29,954 nucleotides of DNA from assembly GCA_946482375.1 (NCBI GenBank), contig CAMLRH010000009.1, positions 1-29,954 on the forward strand, read 5' to 3'. The stretch comes from an uncultured Caulobacteraceae bacterium (GTDB lineage: Bacteria; Pseudomonadota; Alphaproteobacteria; Caulobacterales; Caulobacteraceae). Positions 8,770 to 16,001 of this stretch are shown here, piece by piece (within the stretch, counting starts at the first letter, position 1; every line of letters starts with the position of its first letter). Both the position numbers and the translations under genes were made by a program. The notes beneath the pieces were generated by a model. It was given only the letters and a program-made list of their open reading frames with translations. It was not told where the DNA came from and searched no databases.

Positions 8770-8846
8770 CAGCGTCCTCCCCGCGCCGCTTACCGGCGTC
8801 GTTGGAGGCGGAGCCTACGCGTGGGGATCGCTCGGATCGTTTTCTC

Positions 8847-8865
8847 GATATTCGGTACGCATATC
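8847..8865. promoter_or_regulatory. LysR-type operator (T-N11-A dyad) between operon 1 and lysR
   Basis: A perfect inverted repeat GATAT-N9-ATATC contains the classic T-N11-A pattern (T8849, A8861). It lies 78 bases upstream of the operon 1 start and 26 bases upstream of the divergent LysR start. This is the expected location for a site from which a LysR protein represses itself and activates the divergent operon. The dyad is directly visible; its use by the adjacent regulator is inferred. Confidence 0.55.
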
Positions 8866-8890
8866 CAGCCAAGTATGTGAAACTGCGGTT

Positions 8891-9802
8891 ATGGCGCTGG
8901 ACCTCGACCTCATCCGGACCTTCATCGCGGCGGCCGAGACGCTGTCCTTCACCCGCGCGGCCGAGCGGCTGGGAGTGTCGCAGCCGCGGCTTTCGCTGCT
9001 GATCCGACGTCTCGAAGACCGGCTGGGCTTCCAGTTGTTCGTTCGGGCCCACCGCCGCGTGGAGCTGACCCGCGAAGGCGAGCTTCTGTACGCCAAGGCG
9101 CAGGCGATGGACGCCGTGATGCAGGAGATGGACGAGCTCGTCTCCGATCTTCGGCGCGAGGGGCGATACCGGCTGCGGCTGGGCTCGCCGCGCTACACGC
9201 TGGAGATTCCCGAGCGGCTGCAGTTCGTCGAGGACTTCAATGCCGCCCGCCCCTCGATCCGGATCGAGGTCGACAGCGACCGCACCGCGCCCCTGATGCA
9301 GAGGCTGCGGACGGGCGAACTCGACGTCGTCTTCGCCACCAGCCCCTTCGACGAGACGGACCTGGAGACCATCCCCTTCGCCCGCTCCGACGTGTTCCTG
9401 GCGATCCCCGAGGAGGACCCGTGGGCGAAACGGGATGAAATTCCGATCGAGGCGCTCGCCGGCAAGCCGTTCGCGACCTACCCGGGCTACATCGGCCAGG
9501 GCTACTACCGCAGCTGGTTCGGTCCTTTCGCCGAAGCCGGGGCGAAGCTGCACGAGGCGCATGACGACCACCCGACCAGTCTCCTGCGGTTTGCCGCGCG
9601 GCGGCGGTTCTGGACGGTGATCCACCCATGGCGCGGCCAGAAGCCGGCGGTCGAGGAGTCGGACCGGATGGTGATCCGTCCGGTCTCCGACGCCCGCGAC
9701 CTCGGCCTTGGCATCGTCATCCGCATCGCCCGGCGCTCGGGGCCGCTGACGCCCGCGGGCGAGGCCTTCTGGACCATGGCGGTCGAGCGCTTTGGCCGCT
9801 GA
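8891..9802 (+). CDS. LysR-family transcriptional regulator, divergent from operon 1
   Basis: 303-residue regulator. A winged HTH spans residues 4-62 (LSFTRAAERLGVSQPRLS at 18-35, then RRLEDRLGFQLFVR), with a linker helix and a periplasmic-binding-type effector domain from about 90 to 295. The ATG at 8891 is chosen because the LysR family begins a few residues before the first helix (MALDLDLIRTF). The frame is open upstream, but that region is intergenic. There is no good Shine-Dalgarno, which suggests weak translation or a leaderless message. The divergent layout and a T-N11-A dyad in the gap make operon 1 its likely target. The ligand is unknown, plausibly the acid or acyl-CoA degraded by the cluster. 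Confidence 0.92.
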   Translation: MALDLDLIRTFIAAAETLSFTRAAERLGVSQPRLSLLIRRLEDRLGFQLFVRAHRRVELTREGELLYAKAQAMDAVMQEMDELVSDLRREGRYRLRLGSPRYTLEIPERLQFVEDFNAARPSIRIEVDSDRTAPLMQRLRTGELDVVFATSPFDETDLETIPFARSDVFLAIPEEDPWAKRDEIPIEALAGKPFATYPGYIGQGYYRSWFGPFAEAGAKLHEAHDDHPTSLLRFAARRRFWTVIHPWRGQKPAVEESDRMVIRPVSDARDLGLGIVIRIARRSGPLTPAGEAFWTMAVERFGR

Positions 9803-9804
9803 CT

Positions 9805-9821
9805 CTCACCCTACGGGTGAG
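9805..9821 (+). terminator. Stem-loop just after lysR stop (weak terminator candidate)
   Basis: CTCACCC-TAC-GGGTGAG is a perfect 7-bp stem with a 3-base loop, starting 3 bases after the LysR stop. It can be extended by GCCGC (9795-9799) pairing with GCGGC (9826-9830). There is no T-tract, so it may act as a Rho-dependent end or a 3' stabilising hairpin rather than a true intrinsic terminator. Confidence 0.4.
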
Positions 9822-9883
9822 GCATGCGGCGGCCCAGGATGAGTAACGATCCCGACTCAACCACCGGACCTCAGACTTTCGCC

Positions 9884-9989
9884 CAACGAATATCGTTGTT
9901 ATGCCGCTTTAGACTGGCGGCTGACCGAAACGTTACCCTGCGACAGGGCTGGTAGACTTGACCGATTGTCGGTATCGAGGCGAATATTC
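9884..9989. promoter_or_regulatory. Cluster of short perfect dyads upstream of second lysR
   Basis: The 258-base gap between the two LysR genes contains a series of perfect inverted repeats: CAACGA-ATA-TCGTTG (9884-9898), CCCTG-CGA-CAGGG (9936-9948), ACCGA-TTG-TCGGT (9961-9973) and the palindrome GAATATTC (9982-9989). All lie 70-180 bases before the second LysR start, a usual place for operators. The sequences differ from one another, so they are not copies of a single site. Which, if any, bind a protein is unknown. Confidence 0.35.
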
Positions 9990-10060
9990 TTAACGCCGTC
10001 ATCCCCCCAAACCTCCGATAAGAGAGGCTCACCCGACGGCCCGACAGGGAGGTCGAGAGT

Positions 10061-11023
10061 ATGGATCGCTTCAGCGAGATGCAGGTGTTTGCCCGCGTGG
10101 TGGAGGACGGCGCGTTTTCGTCGGCCGCCCGCGCGCTGAAGCTTACGCCGTCCGGCGTCAGCAAGCTGATCGCCCGGCTGGAAGACCGGCTCGGCGTGCT
10201 GCTGTTCAAGCGCAATTCGCGCAGCATGACGCTCACCCCCGAAGGTCAAGCTTATTACGACCGCGTGCTGGCGGTTCTGGAAGCCATGGACGAGGCCGAG
10301 TCGAGCGTCTCGAACGCCGCCCGGGAGGGGTCGGGGGTGCTGCGCGTCTACACGACGCTGAGCTTTGCCTGTCACCAGATCGCGCCCTTCATGCCCGAAT
10401 TCCACGAGCGGTTCCCCAACATGCGGGTCGAGTTCCACACCGGCACCGGGCCGCTGCGCAGCCTCGACTCCACCATGGACGTGGCGCTCTACCCGTACGA
10501 CATGCAGGACTGTTCGCTGGTGGCGCGGCGCATCGCGCAATCGCGCTGGGTGATCTGCGCTTCGCCCGAATACCTGGAAAGACACGGCACGCCCCAGAAG
10601 CCGGCCGACCTGCTCAAGCATACGCTGCTGAACTTCGCCATGGAGGCGCCCTGCAACAACTGGCCAGTGTGGGACCCCGCGGAAGAAAAGGTTTCGCGCG
10701 TGCTGTCCTATGGCGCCAGCTCGGCGACCGACGCCGAAATGCTGCTGGCGCTGGCGCGGGTCGGCACGGGAATCGTGCGGATGTTCGAGTATCACGTGGC
10801 GAAGGACCTCGACGAAGGTCGCCTCGTGAAGCTCTTCCCCTACGAGCACGACACCCATCAGCAGTCGATCTATGCCATCTACCAGAGCCGCCGGCACCTC
10901 GCCCCGCGGGCGCGGATTTTCCTCGAATTCCTCGAGGAAAAGCTGTCCGTCTATCGCGACTCCTGGCGTGAAAAACCGGCCGCTGAAAAGAAGGCGAAGC
11001 CGAAACTGGCGCGCGTCGCCTAG
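10061..11023 (+). CDS. LysR-family transcriptional regulator, convergent with operon 2
   Basis: 320-residue LysR protein. The HTH is at residues 1-60 (FSSAARALKLTPSGVSKLIA, then RLEDRLGVLLFKR) and the effector domain is at about 88-300. It has a lysine-rich tail (EKPAAEKKAKPK) not common in the family. The ATG at 10061 has AGGGAGGT 8 bases upstream. It belongs to the subgroup with two-residue N-terminus MDRFSEM, typical of regulators whose targets may lie elsewhere. Its stop codon overlaps that of the convergent ribB-like gene within a shared CTAG, so there is no room for a terminator. Operons 2 and 3 lack a divergent regulator, so this is a candidate regulator for their shared promoters (inference). 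Confidence 0.92.
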   Translation: MDRFSEMQVFARVVEDGAFSSAARALKLTPSGVSKLIARLEDRLGVLLFKRNSRSMTLTPEGQAYYDRVLAVLEAMDEAESSVSNAAREGSGVLRVYTTLSFACHQIAPFMPEFHERFPNMRVEFHTGTGPLRSLDSTMDVALYPYDMQDCSLVARRIAQSRWVICASPEYLERHGTPQKPADLLKHTLLNFAMEAPCNNWPVWDPAEEKVSRVLSYGASSATDAEMLLALARVGTGIVRMFEYHVAKDLDEGRLVKLFPYEHDTHQQSIYAIYQSRRHLAPRARIFLEFLEEKLSVYRDSWREKPAAEKKAKPKLARVA

Positions 11024-12129
11024 TCCGACGCAATCGACCGTCGATCGACGATCTTCAGCCCGTAGCCTGCCATGGCCGCGGGCTTTGCTTGGCTCGACGT
11101 CAGCAGGATCATTTCGCCGACATTGAGATCCAGTAGAATCTGGGCGCCGACACCGTAATCGCGCAGCGCATTACTACGCGCCTGTTCATGCTGGATGCCG
11201 CCGTAGCGTTCCGACAGCCAGTTGGGATTCGGGTCGCGAATGAAGACCGCCACCCCGGCGCCGTCGTATTCGGAAATGGCGCGCAGCGCGTTCGGCACAT
11301 AGTCGGTCCGGGCCTTGGCGTGGCCGAGAATATCCACCGGCAGGTCGATCTGGTGCATGCGGACCAGCGTCGGCTTGTTCGGATCGACCTTCCCCTTGAT
11401 CAAGGCGACGTGTTCGGTGCCCTCGAAGGTGCTGCGGTAGATCACCATCCGGAATGGGCCGCCGTAGATGCTTTCGAACGGCGTTTCCAGGACCCGCTCG
11501 ACCGACCGTTCGGTCCGTCGCCGATAGGTGATGAGATCGGCGATGGTGCCGATCTTCAGCCCGTGCAACTGAGCGAAGGCGACGAGCTCCGGCAGCCGCG
11601 CCATGGTCCCGTCGTCGTTCATGATCTCGCAGATCACCCCGGCCGGGTTCAGGCCCGCCAGCCGCGAGATGTCGACCGCCGCTTCGGTGTGTCCGGCCCG
11701 GACCAGCACGCCGCCTTCCTTGGCCACCAGCGGGAAGACGTGGCCGGGCGAAACGATGTCGTCGCAGTCCTTGGTCGGATCGACCGCAACGGCGATGGTG
11801 TGGGCGCGGTCGTGGGCCGAGATCCCCGTCGTCACCCCTTCCCTTGCCTCGATGGAGATCGTGAAGGCGGTGCCGTGGCCGGACGCGTTCTCGACCGCCA
11901 TCGGCGGCAGGCGAAGCTCCCTGGCCCGCTTGCCGGTGATGGACAGGCAGATCAGGCCCCTGGCGTGCTTGGCCATGAAGTTGATCTGGTCGGGGGTGGC
12001 GAACTGGGCGGGGATGATGACATCGCCCTCGTTCTCGCGGTCTTCGGCGTCGACGAGGATGTAGGGACGGCCGTTGCGGGCGTCCTCGATGATGTCCTCG
12101 ATGGGGGAAATGGGGGTGTCGTGTGTCAT
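11020..12129 (-). CDS. ribB: 3,4-dihydroxy-2-butanone 4-phosphate synthase with degenerate GTP cyclohydrolase II domain
   Basis: 369-residue RibBA-like protein. Residues 1-205 are an intact RibB domain converting ribulose 5-phosphate to the four-carbon riboflavin precursor. It carries DAEDRENEGD (27-36), GVTTGISAHDRA (98-109), SPGHVFPL (127-134; usually RPGH) and GHTEAAVD (146-153). Residues 210-365 align with GTP cyclohydrolase II, but the zinc-binding pattern (CLTGDVFGSxRCDC) is replaced by IDLPVDILGHAKARTDY (261-277) with no cysteine, so that activity should be lost. The ATG at 12129 overlaps the preceding dehydrogenase stop as ATGA, making it the last gene of operon 2. Co-expression with many flavoproteins suggests it boosts FMN/FAD supply when the pathway is on (inference). 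Confidence 0.92.
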   Translation of the reverse strand: MTHDTPISPIEDIIEDARNGRPYILVDAEDRENEGDVIIPAQFATPDQINFMAKHARGLICLSITGKRARELRLPPMAVENASGHGTAFTISIEAREGVTTGISAHDRAHTIAVAVDPTKDCDDIVSPGHVFPLVAKEGGVLVRAGHTEAAVDISRLAGLNPAGVICEIMNDDGTMARLPELVAFAQLHGLKIGTIADLITYRRRTERSVERVLETPFESIYGGPFRMVIYRSTFEGTEHVALIKGKVDPNKPTLVRMHQIDLPVDILGHAKARTDYVPNALRAISEYDGAGVAVFIRDPNPNWLSERYGGIQHEQARSNALRDYGVGAQILLDLNVGEMILLTSSQAKPAAMAGYGLKIVDRRSIASD

Positions 12130-13304
12130 CGGTCGCGTGGCAGGCCCAGTAGCCTTTCTCCGATGATGTTGCGACGGATTTCCGACGTGCCGCCGCCGAT
12201 CGTGGTCATGATCGAGCGCTGGTACTCATAGACCCAGTGCTCGTCCGAGCCATCGAAGTCGAGCGCTTCGGGGCCAAGCAGATCGTTGGCCATCCGGAAG
12301 ATGCGCTGAAGCATCTCCGAATTGAACGTGCCGATGATCGTGCCTTCCGAGCCCGGCACGAAATTGCGCTGGGCCCGCGAGATGGAGGCGTAGCTCATGG
12401 CCCTGAGCGCCGCGACCTCGGCCCTCAGCGTGGCCAGCCGGACAATGATTTCGTCGTCCTGGATCGCCGGGCGCACGCCGTCGGGTCCGACGCGCTGGCG
12501 GGCCATCTCGATCAGCCGCTCGACGACGCGCGACATCATGATCTGCTCGGCCAGCGCCGAGGTCCCGCGCTCGAACCCGAGCGTCGCCATGGCCACGTTC
12601 CAGCCGTCGTTGATGTCGCCGACGACGTTCTTCAGCGGGATGCGGACGTTGTCGTAGAAGACCTCACAGAAGTGCGAGGCGCCGTGCATGCAGGGGATCG
12701 GACGCACGTCGATGCCGGGCAGCGTCATGTCGCCGATGACCCAGGTGATGCCCTTGTGCTTGGCCGCCGTCGGGTCGGTGCGCACGAGCAGTTCCTGATA
12801 GGTCGCGTGCTGGGCCCGGCTGGTCCAGATCTTCGAGCCGTTGACGACCAGATGGTCGCCGTCGACCTCGGCCCGCGTGCGCAGGTTGGCGAGGTCCGAC
12901 CCGGCCCCCGGTTCCGAGAAGCCCTGACACCACACCGTCTCGCCCTGCAGGATCTTCGGCAGATAGAAGGCCTTCTGTTCGTCGGTCCCCTTGGCGATCA
13001 CCGTCGGGCCGGCGTGCATCAGCGCGACGAAAAAGGCGCTCGCCACCGGCAGCGGCGCGTCGGCGCGGGCGTATTCCTCGTACCAGATCAGCTGCTGGAT
13101 CAGGGACAGGCCGCGCCCGCCGTACTCCGTCGGCCACGAGACGCCGGCCCAGCCGCCTTCGTACTGGCGGCGTTGCCATTCGCGGTCGAACTCCAGCATC
13201 AGCTTGCCGTCATGCGAGCGCGGCCGCCGCGGCACATTGGTCTGCAGCCACTCGCGCGCCTCGGCGCGGAAATCGGCTTCGTCGGGGGTGAAATCGAGGT
13301 TCAT
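12126..13304 (-). CDS. Acyl-CoA dehydrogenase, long subunit (operon 2, third dehydrogenase gene)
   Basis: 392-residue subunit with WPTEYGGRG (58-66), WCQGFSEPGAGSD (125-137), KIWTSRAQHATYQELLVRTD in the middle domain, and GGGTSEIRR (370-378) with Glu375 near the end. It lacks the RxxFGxxIGxxQ and HGxxG elements, so it likely needs a short partner. It is a close paralogue of the operon 3 gene at 20515-21687: same start MNLDFT, same end IIGERLLGLPRDR and most residues between. Its start lies 3 bases after the short-subunit stop. Unlike in operon 3, its own type of short partner is not adjacent, because the neighbouring short subunit looks matched to the long subunit on its other side. Which partner it uses is unclear. 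Confidence 0.93.
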   Translation of the reverse strand: MNLDFTPDEADFRAEAREWLQTNVPRRPRSHDGKLMLEFDREWQRRQYEGGWAGVSWPTEYGGRGLSLIQQLIWYEEYARADAPLPVASAFFVALMHAGPTVIAKGTDEQKAFYLPKILQGETVWCQGFSEPGAGSDLANLRTRAEVDGDHLVVNGSKIWTSRAQHATYQELLVRTDPTAAKHKGITWVIGDMTLPGIDVRPIPCMHGASHFCEVFYDNVRIPLKNVVGDINDGWNVAMATLGFERGTSALAEQIMMSRVVERLIEMARQRVGPDGVRPAIQDDEIIVRLATLRAEVAALRAMSYASISRAQRNFVPGSEGTIIGTFNSEMLQRIFRMANDLLGPEALDFDGSDEHWVYEYQRSIMTTIGGGTSEIRRNIIGERLLGLPRDR

Positions 13305-13307
13305 CGT

Positions 13308-14264
13308 CTACTCCAGCCCGCCCCAGCGGCTCTCGGTCAGCGCCCGCGCATGGCTCATCAACCCGCCGAGCTCGCGCTGCAGCGCCGGCAGCCGCATGGT
13401 CCAGGCGTGCAGCGGGTACTCGCGGGTGAAGCCCATGGCGCCGTGCATCTGCTGGGTCTCGCGGAACACGAGCGGTGCGGTCGCCGCCGCCCAGGACGCG
13501 GCCGCGGCCGCGCTTACCGGATCGGCGCGGTCGTAGGCCGCCTTGAACGCCAGCCAGCGGGTCCCCTCGACCTGCACGCAGAGCTGCGCCAGCCGATGCT
13601 GGATCGCCTGGAAGGACCCGATCGGGCGGCCGAACTGGATGCGCTCCTTGACGTACTGGACGGTCTTGTCGACCGCGCCGCGCATGGCGCCCGCTGACTC
13701 CAGAGCCAGCGCCACACGCCACCAGTTGCGCAGCTGCTCGCCCGAACCGGCGCCGAGCGATTTCGTCTCGCCGATGTCCGCCTTGAACCGTCCGAGTGAC
13801 CACCCGGCGCGGCCACTGTCGACCGGTTCGGCGGTCCCCGGCTCGACCGTCGCCAGCAAGGCCTCGTCGCCGTTGTCGACGAGCACCTGACGAACGAAGG
13901 GCGCGAAGCGGATCGGCGCGGTCAGCGACCTCGCCAACGCCACCGGCCCCTGCGCGCTCGCCCCCGTCAGGCACGGATAGACCAGCCCCGACGCCCCCAC
14001 CGAAACCACGCCCGGGCGCCTGGCGACCGCTTCCACGACGATGGCCGCCTCGAGCGTGCCCGCGCCCTGCGTCAGCGGCAGGTCGAGGAAGCCGGCGTCC
14101 TCCAACTCGCGATGCAGGGCGAAGTCGTAGGCCCCCTCCTCCACCAGCCGGATGCTCTGCTGCACGCGGGAAGCGCGCGCCAGCATGCGGTCGAGCGCGT
14201 CGGCGATCTGCGCCTGGGTCGCATCCAGCGTCAGGTCCATGGAGGGGTATTCGGCGTCGAACAC
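13308..14264 (-). CDS. Acyl-CoA dehydrogenase, short subunit (operon 2)
   Basis: 318-residue short subunit with a strongly reduced middle domain. The C-terminal domain keeps WWRVALALESAGAMRGA (181-197), RIQFGRPIGSFQAIQHRLA (208-226) and MHGAMGFT (273-280). FSEPxAGSD and GGTxE are missing. It is similar along its length to the short subunit of operon 1 (6629-7624), and the flanking long gene (14267-15406) is similar to that one's partner, so the two pairs are paralogous. The GTG at 14264 is chosen because a GAAGGG Shine-Dalgarno precedes it and it lies 2 bases after the upstream stop. An ATG at codon 9 (14240) is a possible alternative but has no ribosome site. Confidence 0.9.
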   Translation of the reverse strand: MFDAEYPSMDLTLDATQAQIADALDRMLARASRVQQSIRLVEEGAYDFALHRELEDAGFLDLPLTQGAGTLEAAIVVEAVARRPGVVSVGASGLVYPCLTGASAQGPVALARSLTAPIRFAPFVRQVLVDNGDEALLATVEPGTAEPVDSGRAGWSLGRFKADIGETKSLGAGSGEQLRNWWRVALALESAGAMRGAVDKTVQYVKERIQFGRPIGSFQAIQHRLAQLCVQVEGTRWLAFKAAYDRADPVSAAAAASWAAATAPLVFRETQQMHGAMGFTREYPLHAWTMRLPALQRELGGLMSHARALTESRWGGLE

Positions 14265-14266
14265 GG

Positions 14267-15406
14267 TCAGCCCTTCACGCGCGGCAGGTTGAGATGGAGG
14301 GTGGCGATCTGGTCGAGCTGGATCTCGGTCGTGCCCGCCGCCACGCTGAAGGCGAGCACGCGGCGGATGTCGCCGCCGCTGCCGGAAACGAGGCTCTCCT
14401 CGCCGAAGACGACCTGCGACAGCTCGCCGACCATGCGCAGCGCCTGGGTCTGGGCGACGCGGGCGATGTTGGCGTCGGGCGAAGGCGGCGCGCCGTGCGC
14501 GCGCAGGTCGGCGACGCGGTAGAGTAGCAACCGGGCCGCCTCGACCGCCGCATAGGCTTCGCCGATCCGCGACTTGATCTCGGGGTCCTCGTACAGCCCG
14601 TTGCGCTGGGCCTCGGCGACGGTGCGTTCGAGGATCAGCGCGGCGGTCTGGTAGTGCGGCACGCCGGTGCGCTCGAAGGACAGCGCCTTGCGCACCACGC
14701 CCCAGCCCTGGTTCTCGTCACCGAGGCGGCAGGCGACCGGCACGCGGACGTCATCGAAGATCAGCTGGTGGAAGGACTGCTCGCCCACGAAGCCGTCGAT
14801 GTGGCGGATGTGGATGCCGGGCGTGTCCATCGGCATAAGCAGCACCGTGACGCCGTGCTGCTTCGAGCCGGAGCTGTCGGTCCGCACCAGCAGGAAGCAG
14901 AAGTCCGCCGTGCCGACGTGCGAGGTCCAGATCTTCGCCCCGTTGACGACGTACTCGTCGCCGTCGCGCACGGCGGCGGTGCGCAGCGAGGCCAGGTCCG
15001 AACCGGCGTCCGGCTCCGAAAACCCCTGGCACCAGAAGGCCTCGCCCGCGGAGATCATCGGCAGGTGGTACTGCTTCTGCTCGGGCGTGCCGAAGGCCAT
15101 GATGGCCGGGCCGATCCAGTTGACGTTCATGTACTGAGGGCCGCGCGGCTCGCCGATCGGCCACAGTTCCTCGGCCAGGATGAGCTGGCGCCAGGGCGAG
15201 GCGTCCTGCCCGCCGTATTCCACCGGCCAGCTCTGGGTCAGCCAGCCGCGCTCGGCCAGCGCCCGGCAGAAATCACGCGCCTGGCGCTTGTATTGCGGCA
15301 GGTTGGACTTGTCGTAGCCGCTCCAGCCCGGCGGCAGGTGTTCGGCCAGAAACTCACGGATGGAGCGCCGGTACTCCAGATCCTCTTCGCCCCACTCGAA
15401 ACGCAC
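14267..15406 (-). CDS. Acyl-CoA dehydrogenase, long subunit (operon 2, first dehydrogenase gene)
   Basis: 379-residue subunit with WPVEYGGQDAS (60-70), GPQYMNVNWIGPA (89-101), WCQGFSEPDAGSD (125-137), KIWTSHVGTADF and AAGTTEIQ (356-363), where Glu361 is at the GGTxEI position. It has no HGxxG element; that is supplied by the next gene. The shared MNVNWIGPA and AAGTxE signatures group it with the operon 1 long subunit (7627-8769) rather than with the other two long subunits. It starts with GTG at 15406, with GAGGA 9-10 bases upstream, 19 bases after the flavin reductase stop. Reaction: FAD-dependent alpha-beta desaturation of an unknown acyl-CoA. Confidence 0.93.
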   Translation of the reverse strand: MRFEWGEEDLEYRRSIREFLAEHLPPGWSGYDKSNLPQYKRQARDFCRALAERGWLTQSWPVEYGGQDASPWRQLILAEELWPIGEPRGPQYMNVNWIGPAIMAFGTPEQKQYHLPMISAGEAFWCQGFSEPDAGSDLASLRTAAVRDGDEYVVNGAKIWTSHVGTADFCFLLVRTDSSGSKQHGVTVLLMPMDTPGIHIRHIDGFVGEQSFHQLIFDDVRVPVACRLGDENQGWGVVRKALSFERTGVPHYQTAALILERTVAEAQRNGLYEDPEIKSRIGEAYAAVEAARLLLYRVADLRAHGAPPSPDANIARVAQTQALRMVGELSQVVFGEESLVSGSGGDIRRVLAFSVAAGTTEIQLDQIATLHLNLPRVKG

Positions 15407-15425
15407 GGTCCCCGTCCTCTAATGC

Positions 15426-16001
15426 TTACGCCGCGCTTTGGCCGGGCGTCCGGGCGAAGCCGACCAGTTGTCCGGCCATGATGGCGAGCTGCTCGCGCAC
15501 GCCGTCCTGCAGGCAGTTGTCCTGCGCGTCGAAGGCGGGCGTTTTGGTGTTGACGATGATCCCCAGCGGCGTCGGCCAGCCCCGGAGCGCGTGGACGATA
15601 CTGCGCAGCGAGGCGAGCGTGCTGGCCGCCCCCTGCCACCCCGCGCCCGTGGCGATGCAGCCCACAGCGCGGCCGTCGAAATAGGGCCTCGCGTCGCCGC
15701 TCATGTCTTCGACGTAGTCGAGGGCGTTCTTGATCATGCCGGCGACGCCGCCGTGGTAGCCGGGTGAGCCGATGACGATGCCGTCAGCCGCCCGCAGCGC
15801 CTCGACCAGGGCCACCGCGCCCTCGGCGCGGGTCGAACTGTTCGGCTCGTAGAAGGGCAGGTTGAGGTCGGCGCCCGTGAACATGCGCGTGCGCGCGCCC
15901 TGCGCCTCGGCCAGCTTCAGGACCAGGCGCACGGCGCGCTCGGTCGAGGAGTCCGGCTTCAGCGTGCCGCCCAGGCCAACGACAAACGGAGCGGTGGTCA
16001 T
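15426..16001 (-). CDS. NADPH-dependent FMN reductase-like flavoprotein
   Basis: 191-residue flavodoxin-fold protein of the NADPH-dependent FMN reductase family. The FMN-phosphate loop is GGTLKPDSSTER (11-22), and the flavin-binding stretch GSPGYHGGVAGMIKNALDY spans 78-96. Length is typical. The frame is open for 250 codons upstream, but that part is a shadow of the MFS gene; the ATG at 16001 overlaps the MFS stop as ATGA. Such enzymes supply reduced FMN to a two-component monooxygenase or reduce quinones or enones directly. No oxygenase component is encoded in the window, so the partner is either elsewhere or the protein works alone, for example in electron balance. Confidence 0.88.
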   Translation of the reverse strand: MTTAPFVVGLGGTLKPDSSTERAVRLVLKLAEAQGARTRMFTGADLNLPFYEPNSSTRAEGAVALVEALRAADGIVIGSPGYHGGVAGMIKNALDYVEDMSGDARPYFDGRAVGCIATGAGWQGAASTLASLRSIVHALRGWPTPLGIIVNTKTPAFDAQDNCLQDGVREQLAIMAGQLVGFARTPGQSAA

